38,268 nucleotides of DNA, from NCBI GenBank assembly GCA_021737695.1, contig JAIPDL010000032.1, positions 1-38,268 on the forward strand. The letters are read 5' to 3'. Below are positions 1 through 7,019 of this stretch, in pieces (position 1 is the stretch's first letter; the number at the start of each line of letters is the position of its first letter). A model generated the notes under the pieces. The model had not been told where the DNA came from, searched no databases, and saw only the letters and a list, made by a program, of their open reading frames with translations. Both the position numbers and the translations under genes were made by a program. This stretch comes from Desulfotignum sp. Its GTDB lineage: Bacteria; Desulfobacterota; Desulfobacteria; Desulfobacterales; Desulfobacteraceae.

Positions 1-603
1 GTGGACGGGATATTTGACCGGGTGAAACAGGAATTTCCCAAAGAAGTGTTCTGCCGGGAAAAATGCAGCGACTGCTGTTACGCCATTTTTGACATGCCCC
101 TGATCGAAGCCCTTTACCTGAAATCCAAATTTCTGGAAACCTATTCAGGCAAGGAAAAAAACGACCTGCTGGAAATTGCCGATAAAACCGACCGGGCCCT
201 GACCAAACTCAAACGGGATGCCTATAAAAAAGTGCAAAAAGGCGCGGACCAGCTGGAAATTGTGGGCCGCATGTCCCAGGAACGGGTGCGCTGCCCCCTG
301 CTGGGATCCGACAATTTGTGCCTGCTGTACGAATTTCGGCCCATTACCTGCCGCATCTACGGCATTCCCACGTCCACGGCCGGTAAAAGCCATATCTGCG
401 GACGGACCAATTTTATCCAGGGACACGCCTATCCCACTTTGAATATGGACAAGATCTATACCCAGCTTCAACTGATTTCCGCCCAGCTCATCAAAGACAT
501 CCATTCCCGGAACATCAAAATGCATGAAATGCTGATACCGGTCTCCATGGCCCTGATCACGGATTTCAACGAAGACTATTTAGGAGTGCCCCAAAATGGA
601 TAA
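1..603 (+). CDS. YkgJ-family Cys-cluster protein (5' end possibly cut)
   Basis: The protein has a Cys-rich cluster near its N terminus (CREKCSDCC, residues 18-26) and further cysteines around residues 98-133 (RCPLL, LCLLY, TCRIYG, HICGR). This is the YkgJ / zinc- or iron-chelating pattern (Pfam CxxCxxCC family), whose members are thought to bind a metal or Fe-S centre; the biochemical role is unknown. The GTG read as start is the first base of the window, so the true start may lie upstream and the N terminus cannot be fixed. It overlaps the next gene by 8 nt and so probably heads a + strand run through 2385. A second, more diverged YkgJ-type protein lies at 33420-33941. Confidence 0.75.
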   Translation: MDGIFDRVKQEFPKEVFCREKCSDCCYAIFDMPLIEALYLKSKFLETYSGKEKNDLLEIADKTDRALTKLKRDAYKKVQKGADQLEIVGRMSQERVRCPLLGSDNLCLLYEFRPITCRIYGIPTSTAGKSHICGRTNFIQGHAYPTLNMDKIYTQLQLISAQLIKDIHSRNIKMHEMLIPVSMALITDFNEDYLGVPQNG

Positions 604-949
604 TTTCACCAGAGAACAGATTGAAGAAAAGAAAAAAGCCATTTTCGATGCCATGGGCAAACGGGGCCAGCGCCAGATCCTGAAAAAAGGGTATGACAAA
701 TGGGACCCGTTCCAGGAACCCAAAGACCCCATCGATATCCGGAAAGACAAAACCAAGCGGACATCCCAGGTGCTGATCCGGGAATTTCTGTCCCAGGCCG
801 ACCCGGACACCTACACCAATTCCTTTGCCCAGGGGGCCCTGGAAATGTGTCTGGGCATCATCAATGAAGAGGAAAAAATCCGGGGCATGTTCCAGTTTGC
901 CTGCTGGTACAAAAACCTGCTCAAAACTGAAGGACATGACCCTTTTTGA
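596..949 (+). CDS. Conserved-looking hypothetical protein, 117 aa
   Basis: I do not recognise a family. The product is small, soluble and charged: an N-terminal Lys/Glu-rich helix (residues 1-30), a central basic stretch, and a C-terminal helical part with two cysteines. There is no signal peptide or membrane segment. It overlaps the upstream YkgJ gene by 8 nt and the downstream methyltransferase start by 14 nt, so it is almost certainly translated as part of that operon. Codon usage matches its neighbours. Whether it works with the YkgJ protein or the methyltransferase cannot be told from sequence. Confidence 0.7.
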   Translation: MDNFTREQIEEKKKAIFDAMGKRGQRQILKKGYDKWDPFQEPKDPIDIRKDKTKRTSQVLIREFLSQADPDTYTNSFAQGALEMCLGIINEEEKIRGMFQFACWYKNLLKTEGHDPF

Positions 950-1748
950 CCGAAAGGCTGTTCTGGCCATCCTGGACAATGCCGACACCCGGTTGACGGC
1001 CCGGACCTATGTGCATGGCATCGCCGCTGCCATGCACATCCCCGTATCAGAAGCCAAAACCGTTCTCAAAACCCTGGTCACCCATCAGGACGTCACTTAT
1101 CAAGAAATTTTCGGCACCACCAGTGTCATCCGAAATTTTCAGAAACCCGTACAAATCACGGACCATTTTGTGCTGACACCGCCGGACATTTCGTACCGGC
1201 CATGCCGTCAGGACCTGCATGTCATCCGCCTGGAACCGGGCATCTCTTTCGGATCTGGCCATCACCCCACCACCCGGCTGTGTCTGTGTGCCATGGAACA
1301 TCTGTTTTTCCACATCCAGCCCCATGCCGCCATTTTTCAGGCCTCAGGGGCGGATATCGGCACCGGTTCCGGGGTCCTGGCCATTGCCCTGTGCCTGGCC
1401 AGGGTATCCGGATGTCTGGCCTATGATATTGACCCCAATGCCGTGAGTGAAGCCAAAAAAAACATTGACCTGAACCATCTTTCTGGCAGAATACGGGTAT
1501 TAAAACACCCCATGCCGGAAACCGGGCCCGGGCTGGGAATGGTGTGTGCCAATCTGAGAACCCCGACCCTGGAAACCCTGGCACCGCTTTTCCGGAAGCG
1601 GCTGAAACCCGGCGGCTTTCTTATTTTTTCAGGCATCCGGACATGGGAAGCTGACGCGTTAAAGACCTGTTTCACAAAATACGGGGTGACCCCTGTCTGG
1701 GAGAAAACGGATAAAAACTGGGTCGGGCTGATTTTTGCCGATCAATGA
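936..1748 (+). CDS. PrmA-like class I SAM methyltransferase
   Basis: The 270-residue protein has the PrmA (ribosomal protein L11 methyltransferase) core: FGSGHHPTT just before the cofactor domain, then a SAM-binding motif I (DIGTGSGVLAIA) and an acidic loop (YDIDPNAV). PrmA trimethylates L11; whether this one acts on L11 or another protein is not visible. Residues 1-80 are not the usual PrmA N-terminal domain and look like a small winged-helix region, so 'PrmA-like' is safer than prmA. The ATG at 936 is chosen because it overlaps the upstream gene by only 14 nt. An AAGGA lies immediately before it, unusually close, so the start is not certain. An upstream start at 825 would add residues that look like out-of-frame sequence. 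Confidence 0.75.
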   Translation: MTLFDRKAVLAILDNADTRLTARTYVHGIAAAMHIPVSEAKTVLKTLVTHQDVTYQEIFGTTSVIRNFQKPVQITDHFVLTPPDISYRPCRQDLHVIRLEPGISFGSGHHPTTRLCLCAMEHLFFHIQPHAAIFQASGADIGTGSGVLAIALCLARVSGCLAYDIDPNAVSEAKKNIDLNHLSGRIRVLKHPMPETGPGLGMVCANLRTPTLETLAPLFRKRLKPGGFLIFSGIRTWEADALKTCFTKYGVTPVWEKTDKNWVGLIFADQ

Positions 1749-1755
1749 GATCCCC

Positions 1756-2385
1756 ATGAGCCGATTTTTTAAATATCTGATCCTTTTTCTGGCACTGCTG
1801 GGCCTTGCCATGCCTGTGGCAGGTGATGTGTTCACCTGGATCGATTCGGACGGGGTCCGGCATTTTTCCAATATTTCCCCACCTGGAAATGCCGACAATG
1901 CAAAAGTGCTTGAATCAGAAACCCGGGACCGGGTCTCATCCGAGCGGCAGTTCCAGGTAATCAAGGTGTATGATGGCGATTCCTTACTGGTCAGGGGTCT
2001 GGATCTGACCCTTAAAATACGCATGATTGGCATTGACGCACCGGAAACCGGAGGCAGCCGGAAACCGGGCCAGCCTTACAGCAGAAAAGCACACCAGTAC
2101 CTGAACCGCCAGATCCATGACCGGTCTGTCACGTTGAAAACCTATGGTCTGGGCGGTTATAACCGGATTCTGGCGGAAGTGTTCATCAATGACATCAACA
2201 TGAATCTGGAAATGGTAAAAACGGGGCTGGCAGAAGTGTATCAGGGAAGTATGCCCAAAACATTTGATGCCGCACCTTATCTGGCCGCCCAGGATCAGGC
2301 CAGAAAAAACCGGATCGGCATGTGGGTCCAGGGCAGCCAATATAAAAGTCCCCGGCAGTGGCGAAAGGAAAACCCCAGAAACTGA
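1756..2385 (+). CDS. Secreted thermonuclease-like protein with DUF4124 domain
   Basis: The protein opens with a signal peptide (hydrophobic stretch FKYLILFLALLGLAMP). A short DUF4124-type module follows (VFTWIDSDGVRHFSN), then a staphylococcal-nuclease fold. Nuclease residues are recognisable: the VYDGDS strand, an Arg in KIRMIGIDAPET with its Asp and Glu, and the later Arg in YNRILAEV. It should act outside the cytoplasmic membrane on DNA or RNA with Ca2+, perhaps for nucleic-acid scavenging. The start at 1756 puts the signal peptide in the usual place; an in-frame ATG at 1735 overlaps the upstream stop and would add seven residues. It ends 6 nt from the stop of the convergent ssb gene. Confidence 0.85.
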   Translation: MSRFFKYLILFLALLGLAMPVAGDVFTWIDSDGVRHFSNISPPGNADNAKVLESETRDRVSSERQFQVIKVYDGDSLLVRGLDLTLKIRMIGIDAPETGGSRKPGQPYSRKAHQYLNRQIHDRSVTLKTYGLGGYNRILAEVFINDINMNLEMVKTGLAEVYQGSMPKTFDAAPYLAAQDQARKNRIGMWVQGSQYKSPRQWRKENPRN

Positions 2386-2391
2386 GCGGCC

Positions 2392-2889
2392 TTAAAAGGG
2401 AATGTCCTCATCCTGCATCGGCGGCTGGCCCCCACCCGGACGGGTCGACCCCTGAAAGTTCTGCTGGTTGGGTGCGCCCCCCCCCTGTTGCGGGTATCCG
2501 CCACGGGACGGCTCTTTTTGATAACCACCCGAAGACTGGTCATTGCCCTGATTGTCGGACCGGCCGCCCAGAAACTGAAAATTGGTGGTCACCACTTCCG
2601 TGATGTAGTGGGTCTGGCCGTCTTTTTCATAGTTCCGGGTCTGAAGCCGGCCTTCTATGTAAACCTGGCTGCCTTTGGACAGATACTTCTCCAGAATTTC
2701 AGCTGGTTTGCCAAACGCCACCACCCGGTGCCACTCGGTCTTTTCCTGTTTTTCTCCGGTATTTTTATCCGTCCATTGTTCGCTGGTGGCAATTGAGAAG
2801 TTCACCACTGCCAACCCCTGCTGGGAATACCGGATTTCCGGGTCCCGGCCCAGGTTTCCGATGAGCATCACTTTGTTCAAACCCGCCAT
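2392..2889 (-). CDS. ssb: Single-stranded DNA-binding protein
   Basis: A 165-residue SSB with a typical OB fold in residues 1-108 ([18 protein letters not shown], then an [10 protein letters not shown] strand). A Gly/Gln/Pro-rich disordered linker follows, then the acidic tail EDIPF that recruits repair and replication partners. It binds and protects ssDNA during replication, recombination and repair. The start has a strong AAGGAG upstream. A sigma70-like promoter is visible: TTGACA (complement of 2951-2956), 18 nt, then CATATT (complement of 2927-2932). The gene stands alone and converges with the nuclease gene. Confidence 0.97.
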   Translation of the reverse strand: MAGLNKVMLIGNLGRDPEIRYSQQGLAVVNFSIATSEQWTDKNTGEKQEKTEWHRVVAFGKPAEILEKYLSKGSQVYIEGRLQTRNYEKDGQTHYITEVVTTNFQFLGGRSDNQGNDQSSGGYQKEPSRGGYPQQGGGAPNQQNFQGSTRPGGGQPPMQDEDIPF

Positions 2890-2926
2890 TTTTGACTCCT
2901 TTTTTCAGAGTTAACGTTGATCAGCC

Positions 2927-2956
2927 AATATGCACACAACATGGCTGGATTGTCAA
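2927..2956 (-). promoter_or_regulatory. Candidate ssb promoter
   Basis: On the minus strand a perfect TTGACA -35 box (2951-2956) is followed after 18 nt by CATATT (2927-2932), about 38 nt before the ssb start. The rest of the 2890-3206 divergent intergenic region shows no gene, and I found no equally good promoter for the Mrp gene. Confidence 0.5.
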
Positions 2957-3206
2957 TTCTTTGTTCGGCATCACGCCATGAAGCAACAATGCGACTTTAT
3001 ACAAAAATATCGCAGCAATGCAACCTGTTTGTACCGGCTCCCGGGTGCCTTTCTGGGTCTGTGCCCTGAAACATCCGGGCTTCAGGTGATTTTCTTTTTT
3101 ATGTCAGATGGTACGAACCTTGCTTTTCAGTCTTTAGTGATAACCGAACCGACTTTAAAAAGGTCATGACATATCAAATATCGCACAACCAAAAGGAAAC
3201 CTTGAC

Positions 3207-4040
3207 ATGGCAACACCTAACAAAAACAAGGGTCAAATTGCCGGCCAGATGCCGGGTCCGGACCCGGATGAACAAGCCAGACAATCTTTGACACGAATCA
3301 AACAGAAATTTATTATTATGAGCGGCAAGGGCGGGGTGGGAAAAACCAGCGTGTCCGTCAACCTGGCCATCGCCCTGGCCGGTATGGGCCATCAGGTGGG
3401 ATTGCTGGATGTGGATCTGCATGGTCCGGATATCCCGCACATGCTGGGCATATCCGGCATGTTAAAAGCGGATGACACCCAGAAAATGGTCCCCATTGCC
3501 TATTCCGATCACCTGAAAATCATTTCCATGGAATCTTTGATGCCCAACAGGGATGAAGCCGTTATCTGGCGGGGCCCGGTCAAACACGGTGCCATCCGTC
3601 AATTCATCGGAGATGTCAGCTGGGGGGATCTGGATTACCTGATCATCGACTGTCCTCCGGGTACGGGGGACGAACCTTTGACTGTGGCCCAGCTGATCCC
3701 GGATGCCCAAGCCGTGATCGTGACCACCCCCCAGGAAGTGGCGTTGGCAGATATCCGGAAATCCATCAGTTTCTGTCAAAATGTCCGGATGAAAATTTTC
3801 GGCATCATTGAAAACATGAGCGGTTTCACCTGCCCCCACTGCCACAAAGTTGTGGATCTTTTCGGCGAAGGCGGCGGTGAAAAAACAGCCCAAAACTATG
3901 ACATCCCTTTCCTAGGCAAAATTGCCTTTGATCCGGAAATGGTCAGATGCAGCGACAACGGGATAACATTTCAGCAGCAATTCACTCAATCCCCCATTAC
4001 AGCGGCATTTAAAAAAATTGCCGAAAAAATGGCAGTGTGA
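3207..4040 (+). CDS. Mrp/NBP35-family P-loop ATPase (Fe-S carrier)
   Basis: A deviant Walker A typical of the MinD/Mrp class lies at residues 39-48 (SGKGGVGKTS). The DVDLHGPDIPHMLG switch and DCPPGTGDEP segment follow. A CPHC pair near residues 209-212 should bind a bridging Fe-S cluster between subunits. Such ATPases assemble or transfer Fe-S clusters. The N terminus is short, without the DUF59 domain of E. coli Mrp, as in archaeal and sulfate-reducer homologues. AAAGGAA precedes the ATG by about 8 nt. Its partner, a NifX-domain protein, starts 46 nt downstream in the same operon, the arrangement known from Orp (orange protein) Mo-Cu cluster loci; that link is inference. Confidence 0.92.
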   Translation: MATPNKNKGQIAGQMPGPDPDEQARQSLTRIKQKFIIMSGKGGVGKTSVSVNLAIALAGMGHQVGLLDVDLHGPDIPHMLGISGMLKADDTQKMVPIAYSDHLKIISMESLMPNRDEAVIWRGPVKHGAIRQFIGDVSWGDLDYLIIDCPPGTGDEPLTVAQLIPDAQAVIVTTPQEVALADIRKSISFCQNVRMKIFGIIENMSGFTCPHCHKVVDLFGEGGGEKTAQNYDIPFLGKIAFDPEMVRCSDNGITFQQQFTQSPITAAFKKIAEKMAV

Positions 4041-4086
4041 CACCCTCGTTTGAGTCAATCATACAACAGCGCTTACAGGAGGAAAA

Positions 4087-4668
4087 ATGAAAATAGCAGT
4101 CAGTGCCTCGGGTCAGGACCTTGATGCCCAGATCGATCAACGGTTCGGCCGGTGCGACTATTTTTTGATTATCGATACCGATACCATGGAAACTCAAGGG
4201 TTTCCCAATGAACACAATTCCCAGACCAGCGGTGCCGGTGTTCAGGCGGCCGGATTTGTGATTGACAAAGGAGCCCGGGCGGTGTTAACCGGCAGTTGCG
4301 GCCCCAAAGCCATGGATGTGTTCGATGCCCAGAATATCCCCGTGTATACGGGCCATGCCGGCAACGTCCGCCAGGCCGTGGACGCCTTTAAAAATACCCC
4401 TTCAGGCACATCCGGAGCCCCGTCCACAGGCCAGGGCCAGGGGATGGCCGGCGGTGGTCGCGGCATGGGCGGCGGCGGTGGCCAGGGCATGGGTGGCGGC
4501 GGTGGCAGAGGCATGGGCGGTGGTTGCGGCCGAGGCGTTGCCGGCGGCGGTCGTGGCATGGGGGGCGGCGGCGGCCAGGGTATGGGCGGCGGCCAGGGTA
4601 TGGGCGGCGGTCGCGGTATGGGGGGCGGCTGCGGTATGGGGGGCGGCTGCGGCAGAAAAAACCGCTGA
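4087..4668 (+). CDS. Dinitrogenase iron-molybdenum cofactor (NifX-like) domain protein with Gly-rich tail
   Basis: Residues 1-107 form the small NifB/NifX/NafY domain: MKIAVSASGQDLDAQIDQRFGRC at the start, then a TGSCGPKA segment and GHAGNVRQAVDAF. This fold carries metal-sulfur cofactors in nitrogenase assembly and in orange protein. From about residue 118 the protein becomes a repetitive tail of GMGGG units interrupted by Arg, Gln and four Cys (GGGCGMGGGCGRKNR). The cysteines could be metal ligands. An AGGAGG sits close before the ATG. The gene follows the Mrp ATPase, its likely cluster donor. No nif structural genes are present, so a nitrogenase role is not implied. Confidence 0.88.
   Translation: MKIAVSASGQDLDAQIDQRFGRCDYFLIIDTDTMETQGFPNEHNSQTSGAGVQAAGFVIDKGARAVLTGSCGPKAMDVFDAQNIPVYTGHAGNVRQAVDAFKNTPSGTSGAPSTGQGQGMAGGGRGMGGGGGQGMGGGGGRGMGGGCGRGVAGGGRGMGGGGGQGMGGGQGMGGGRGMGGGCGMGGGCGRKNR
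4440..4662 (+). repeat. Degenerate tandem repeat encoding GMGGG units
   Basis: About 220 nt built from repeated GGCATGGGCGGC-type units encode the Gly-rich tail. The run produces long open frames on the other strand that are Pro-rich artefacts. Such repeats expand and contract readily, so tail length is likely to vary between strains. Confidence 0.8.
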
Positions 4669-4670
4669 AT

Positions 4671-5915
4671 TCAAATACCGGCTGCCACGATCTCGTCAAT
4701 GGCGGTATCAAGATGGTCACAGAAAATCAGATGGACCTTGATCCCGCCATTGGCCAGCACATAGCCTGGCCCTTTGCGGGAGATATCTTCTTTCATGCCC
4801 ACATGATCGACACCAGCATTTATCAGCCATTCCGCCACCCGGATCCCTTTGGCGGTTTCAGTGGCCGTATATGGATTTTTCATGACATTTTTTTTCTGAA
4901 CGGCCTGATCCCTGCGTTGAACGTGAACCACCGCAAACAAAGGCGCTTCACCAAAATGGGCACTGATCCGGCCGTTTTCATCTGCCAGGGGCACGGCAAT
5001 CCGGATCCGGGTTCTTTTCTGAGGTTCATATAAAATAGTGATTTTTTCTATATGCGGGATCTGTTCCCGGATTTTTGCTTCCAGATGCTCACTGACCTGG
5101 TGGGCTTTTTCAAGATCCTGTGTTCTAACGGTCACTTGTGCATGGATAAACCGAAACCGGCCGGCATTCCGGCCGGACAGATCAACGATCCGGTCCACCA
5201 GTGGATCTGTTTTAATAATTTCCTGAATCCGGTCCAGGGTGGCAAAATCAATGGACGCATCCAGCAGCACCCGCATGCCGTCGGACAAAAGATCCCATCC
5301 GGCCCGGACAATGAACACCAGAATCAGACAGGCCCCCATCTGGTCGATGGAAATCCCCCAGACCTGCCAGTCCACCCCCAGATATCCCATAAATGCCGCA
5401 ATCAGAACCACGATGGAAGACAGCACATCCACTTGGCGGTGCCGGCCTTCGGCAATCAATGTGGGAGAATGGGTCCTTTGGCCGACACGAATGGCATACC
5501 GGCCGAAAAAAAAGATCATCAGCGTGGCTGCCAGCAACAGCCAGATATAGGGCAGCGGTATCCGGGGAGATTCTGATGAACCTGAAAAAATCTGACCGAC
5601 GATTTCATACCCGGCAATGAAAATAAATATGGCAATGAGAACGGATGCCACATTTTCCAGCTTGTACAATCCCAGGGGAAATGCCTTTGTTTTTTTAGTG
5701 GACAGTTTGACACCGCCGTAAATCACAAACGATGCAATGGCATCGGTCCCGGAATCAATGGCACTGGCCATGATGGCCAGACTGCCGGATGACACGGCAA
5801 GAAACCCTTTCATGACCGCTAAAAACAGGTTCAGAAAAAAAGCATATCCCGCCACCCGGCATACCTGGGCCGTGTCATCGTGAACATCCGTATGAGAAGC
5901 GGTTTGATTCATCAT
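4671..5915 (-). CDS. Cation diffusion facilitator fused to a NifX-like domain
   Basis: A 414-residue membrane protein. Residues 20-215 hold the six-helix CDF transporter. The metal site is visible: DSGTD (Asp54, Asp58) in TM2 and HRQVD (His159, Asp163) in TM5, the DD-HD set of the YiiP/FieF group that exports Zn2+ or Fe2+. A cytoplasmic CDF C-terminal domain follows (about 215-295). The last 115 residues are a second domain of NifX/dinitrogenase-cofactor type (RIRIAVPLADENGRISAHFG, ending near VHLIFCDHLDTAIDEI). The ATG at 5915 overlaps the upstream exporter stop (ATGA). A longer open frame to 6134 exists only because it runs antisense inside that gene's coding region. Confidence 0.9.
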   Translation of the reverse strand: MMNQTASHTDVHDDTAQVCRVAGYAFFLNLFLAVMKGFLAVSSGSLAIMASAIDSGTDAIASFVIYGGVKLSTKKTKAFPLGLYKLENVASVLIAIFIFIAGYEIVGQIFSGSSESPRIPLPYIWLLLAATLMIFFFGRYAIRVGQRTHSPTLIAEGRHRQVDVLSSIVVLIAAFMGYLGVDWQVWGISIDQMGACLILVFIVRAGWDLLSDGMRVLLDASIDFATLDRIQEIIKTDPLVDRIVDLSGRNAGRFRFIHAQVTVRTQDLEKAHQVSEHLEAKIREQIPHIEKITILYEPQKRTRIRIAVPLADENGRISAHFGEAPLFAVVHVQRRDQAVQKKNVMKNPYTATETAKGIRVAEWLINAGVDHVGMKEDISRKGPGYVLANGGIKVHLIFCDHLDTAIDEIVAAGI

Positions 5916-6757
5916 ATGGAAATCAGTCCCAACGCGACAAATGCGATTCCCACCCCCACCCACTGCCGGGGCCTCAGTTTTTCTCTGAGAAACAACCAGG
6001 CCAGCAATACTGTGGCGGCCGGATAAAGAGACGACAGCACGGCGGACACATCCAGGCGGCCCAGGTGGGCGGCTGTGGAAAACAAAAGATTGCCCAGGGC
6101 ATCCAGGACCCCGCTCATGACAATGAAAACCCACTGTCCGGTCTTGGGAGCGCCCGTTTTTCCCACCACCATCACCACGGTGAATAAAAAGGCAACCGAT
6201 GCCGCCCGGGCCCAGACCAGGGACCAGAAAATAGCCAGGTCGTTGGCTTTATCGATAAAAATGAAAAACAGGCCAAAACCGACACCCGCGATACCGGACA
6301 GCAACAGCTCCCGGCCGGTCATGCGGAACCTGGTATCTGCCGAAGACAACAGCCACACGGCAACGCCGAAACACACAAACCCGGCAAACCGGGTCATGGA
6401 GGGCAGGCCGGCAAAAACTGCCGTATATCCGATGGGCACCAGGGCCGTGAGTACGGCTGACAATGGCGCCACAATGCCCATACGCCCCGTGGACAACCCC
6501 CGGTAAAGCGCAATCAGCCCGATGTTGCCGAAAACCCCGGCAAACGCCCCATATACCAGGTGCCGGACCGGGGGCATGGTTTCCCCGGATATAACAGCCA
6601 TCCCCAGCAGGAACAGCCCCCCGATCACCTGGGAAACCAGCACCACCGTCAGCACATTGCCTTTGCGGGACGCCATCCCACCGCTGAAATCTCCGGCCCC
6701 CCAGGCTGCGGCACTGCCGATGCCGCAGGCAACAGCCAGTGTTTCTGTACTAATCAT
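5912..6757 (-). CDS. EamA/DMT-superfamily transporter
   Basis: The 281-residue protein consists of about ten hydrophobic helices in two EamA repeats. The first begins GIGSAAAWGAGDFSGGMASR and the second follows the LLLSGIAGVGFG segment. This family exports small metabolites; the substrate cannot be read from sequence. Its stop overlaps the start of the CDF-NifX gene, so the two are co-translated. A purine-rich AAGAGGATG stretch precedes the ATG. The gene diverges from the 7TM kinase gene across about 260 nt. Confidence 0.85.
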   Translation of the reverse strand: MISTETLAVACGIGSAAAWGAGDFSGGMASRKGNVLTVVLVSQVIGGLFLLGMAVISGETMPPVRHLVYGAFAGVFGNIGLIALYRGLSTGRMGIVAPLSAVLTALVPIGYTAVFAGLPSMTRFAGFVCFGVAVWLLSSADTRFRMTGRELLLSGIAGVGFGLFFIFIDKANDLAIFWSLVWARAASVAFLFTVVMVVGKTGAPKTGQWVFIVMSGVLDALGNLLFSTAAHLGRLDVSAVLSSLYPAATVLLAWLFLREKLRPRQWVGVGIAFVALGLISI

Positions 6758-6978
6758 TCATCCTCTTACAAAAAATCAGGTCCTTGATTATGGGTTTCCC
6801 AGCTGCCCGCAGCTGCTGATCTCAAAACATTCTGACATCAATTGCCATCGGGGCATTTTAACCCAGCACAGAAAAGAGTACCAGACCTTTTTATGTGATA
6901 TTTTCATGGCAAGGTGCCGGTCTGGAAAGAATTCAGCGGCAACATGAAAAAAATCGGTCCCCCGCCGAATTTTTCTGC

Positions 6979-7015
6979 TATAATCCCTTTCCTGAAATCA
7001 GATGTTCAGGAAAGG
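6979..7015 (+). promoter_or_regulatory. Extended -10 promoter overlapping a perfect 11-bp palindrome
   Basis: A TGCTATAAT (6976-6984 region) matches an extended -10 box (TATAAT at 6979-6984) with no good -35. Immediately downstream, CCTTTCCTGAA (6986-6996) and TTCAGGAAAGG (7005-7015) form a perfect 11-bp inverted repeat with an 8-nt spacer. Predicted transcription starts near 6990-6992, inside the left arm. The right arm contains the AAAGG of the ribosome-binding site. The palindrome could be a repressor operator or, if transcription starts further upstream, an RNA hairpin hiding the Shine-Dalgarno. No other feature explains this region. Confidence 0.6.
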
Positions 7016-7019
7016 AGAC

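Noticed and set aside
4242..4720. Long Pro/Arg-rich open frames on the minus strand opposite the Gly-rich tail
   Set aside because: They are a by-product of the GGC-rich repeat on the coding strand; they have no start signal and no recognisable fold.
5916..6134. N-terminal extension of the CDF-NifX protein
   Set aside because: It runs through the coding region of the EamA gene in another frame; the ATGA overlap at 5912-5915 gives a better start.
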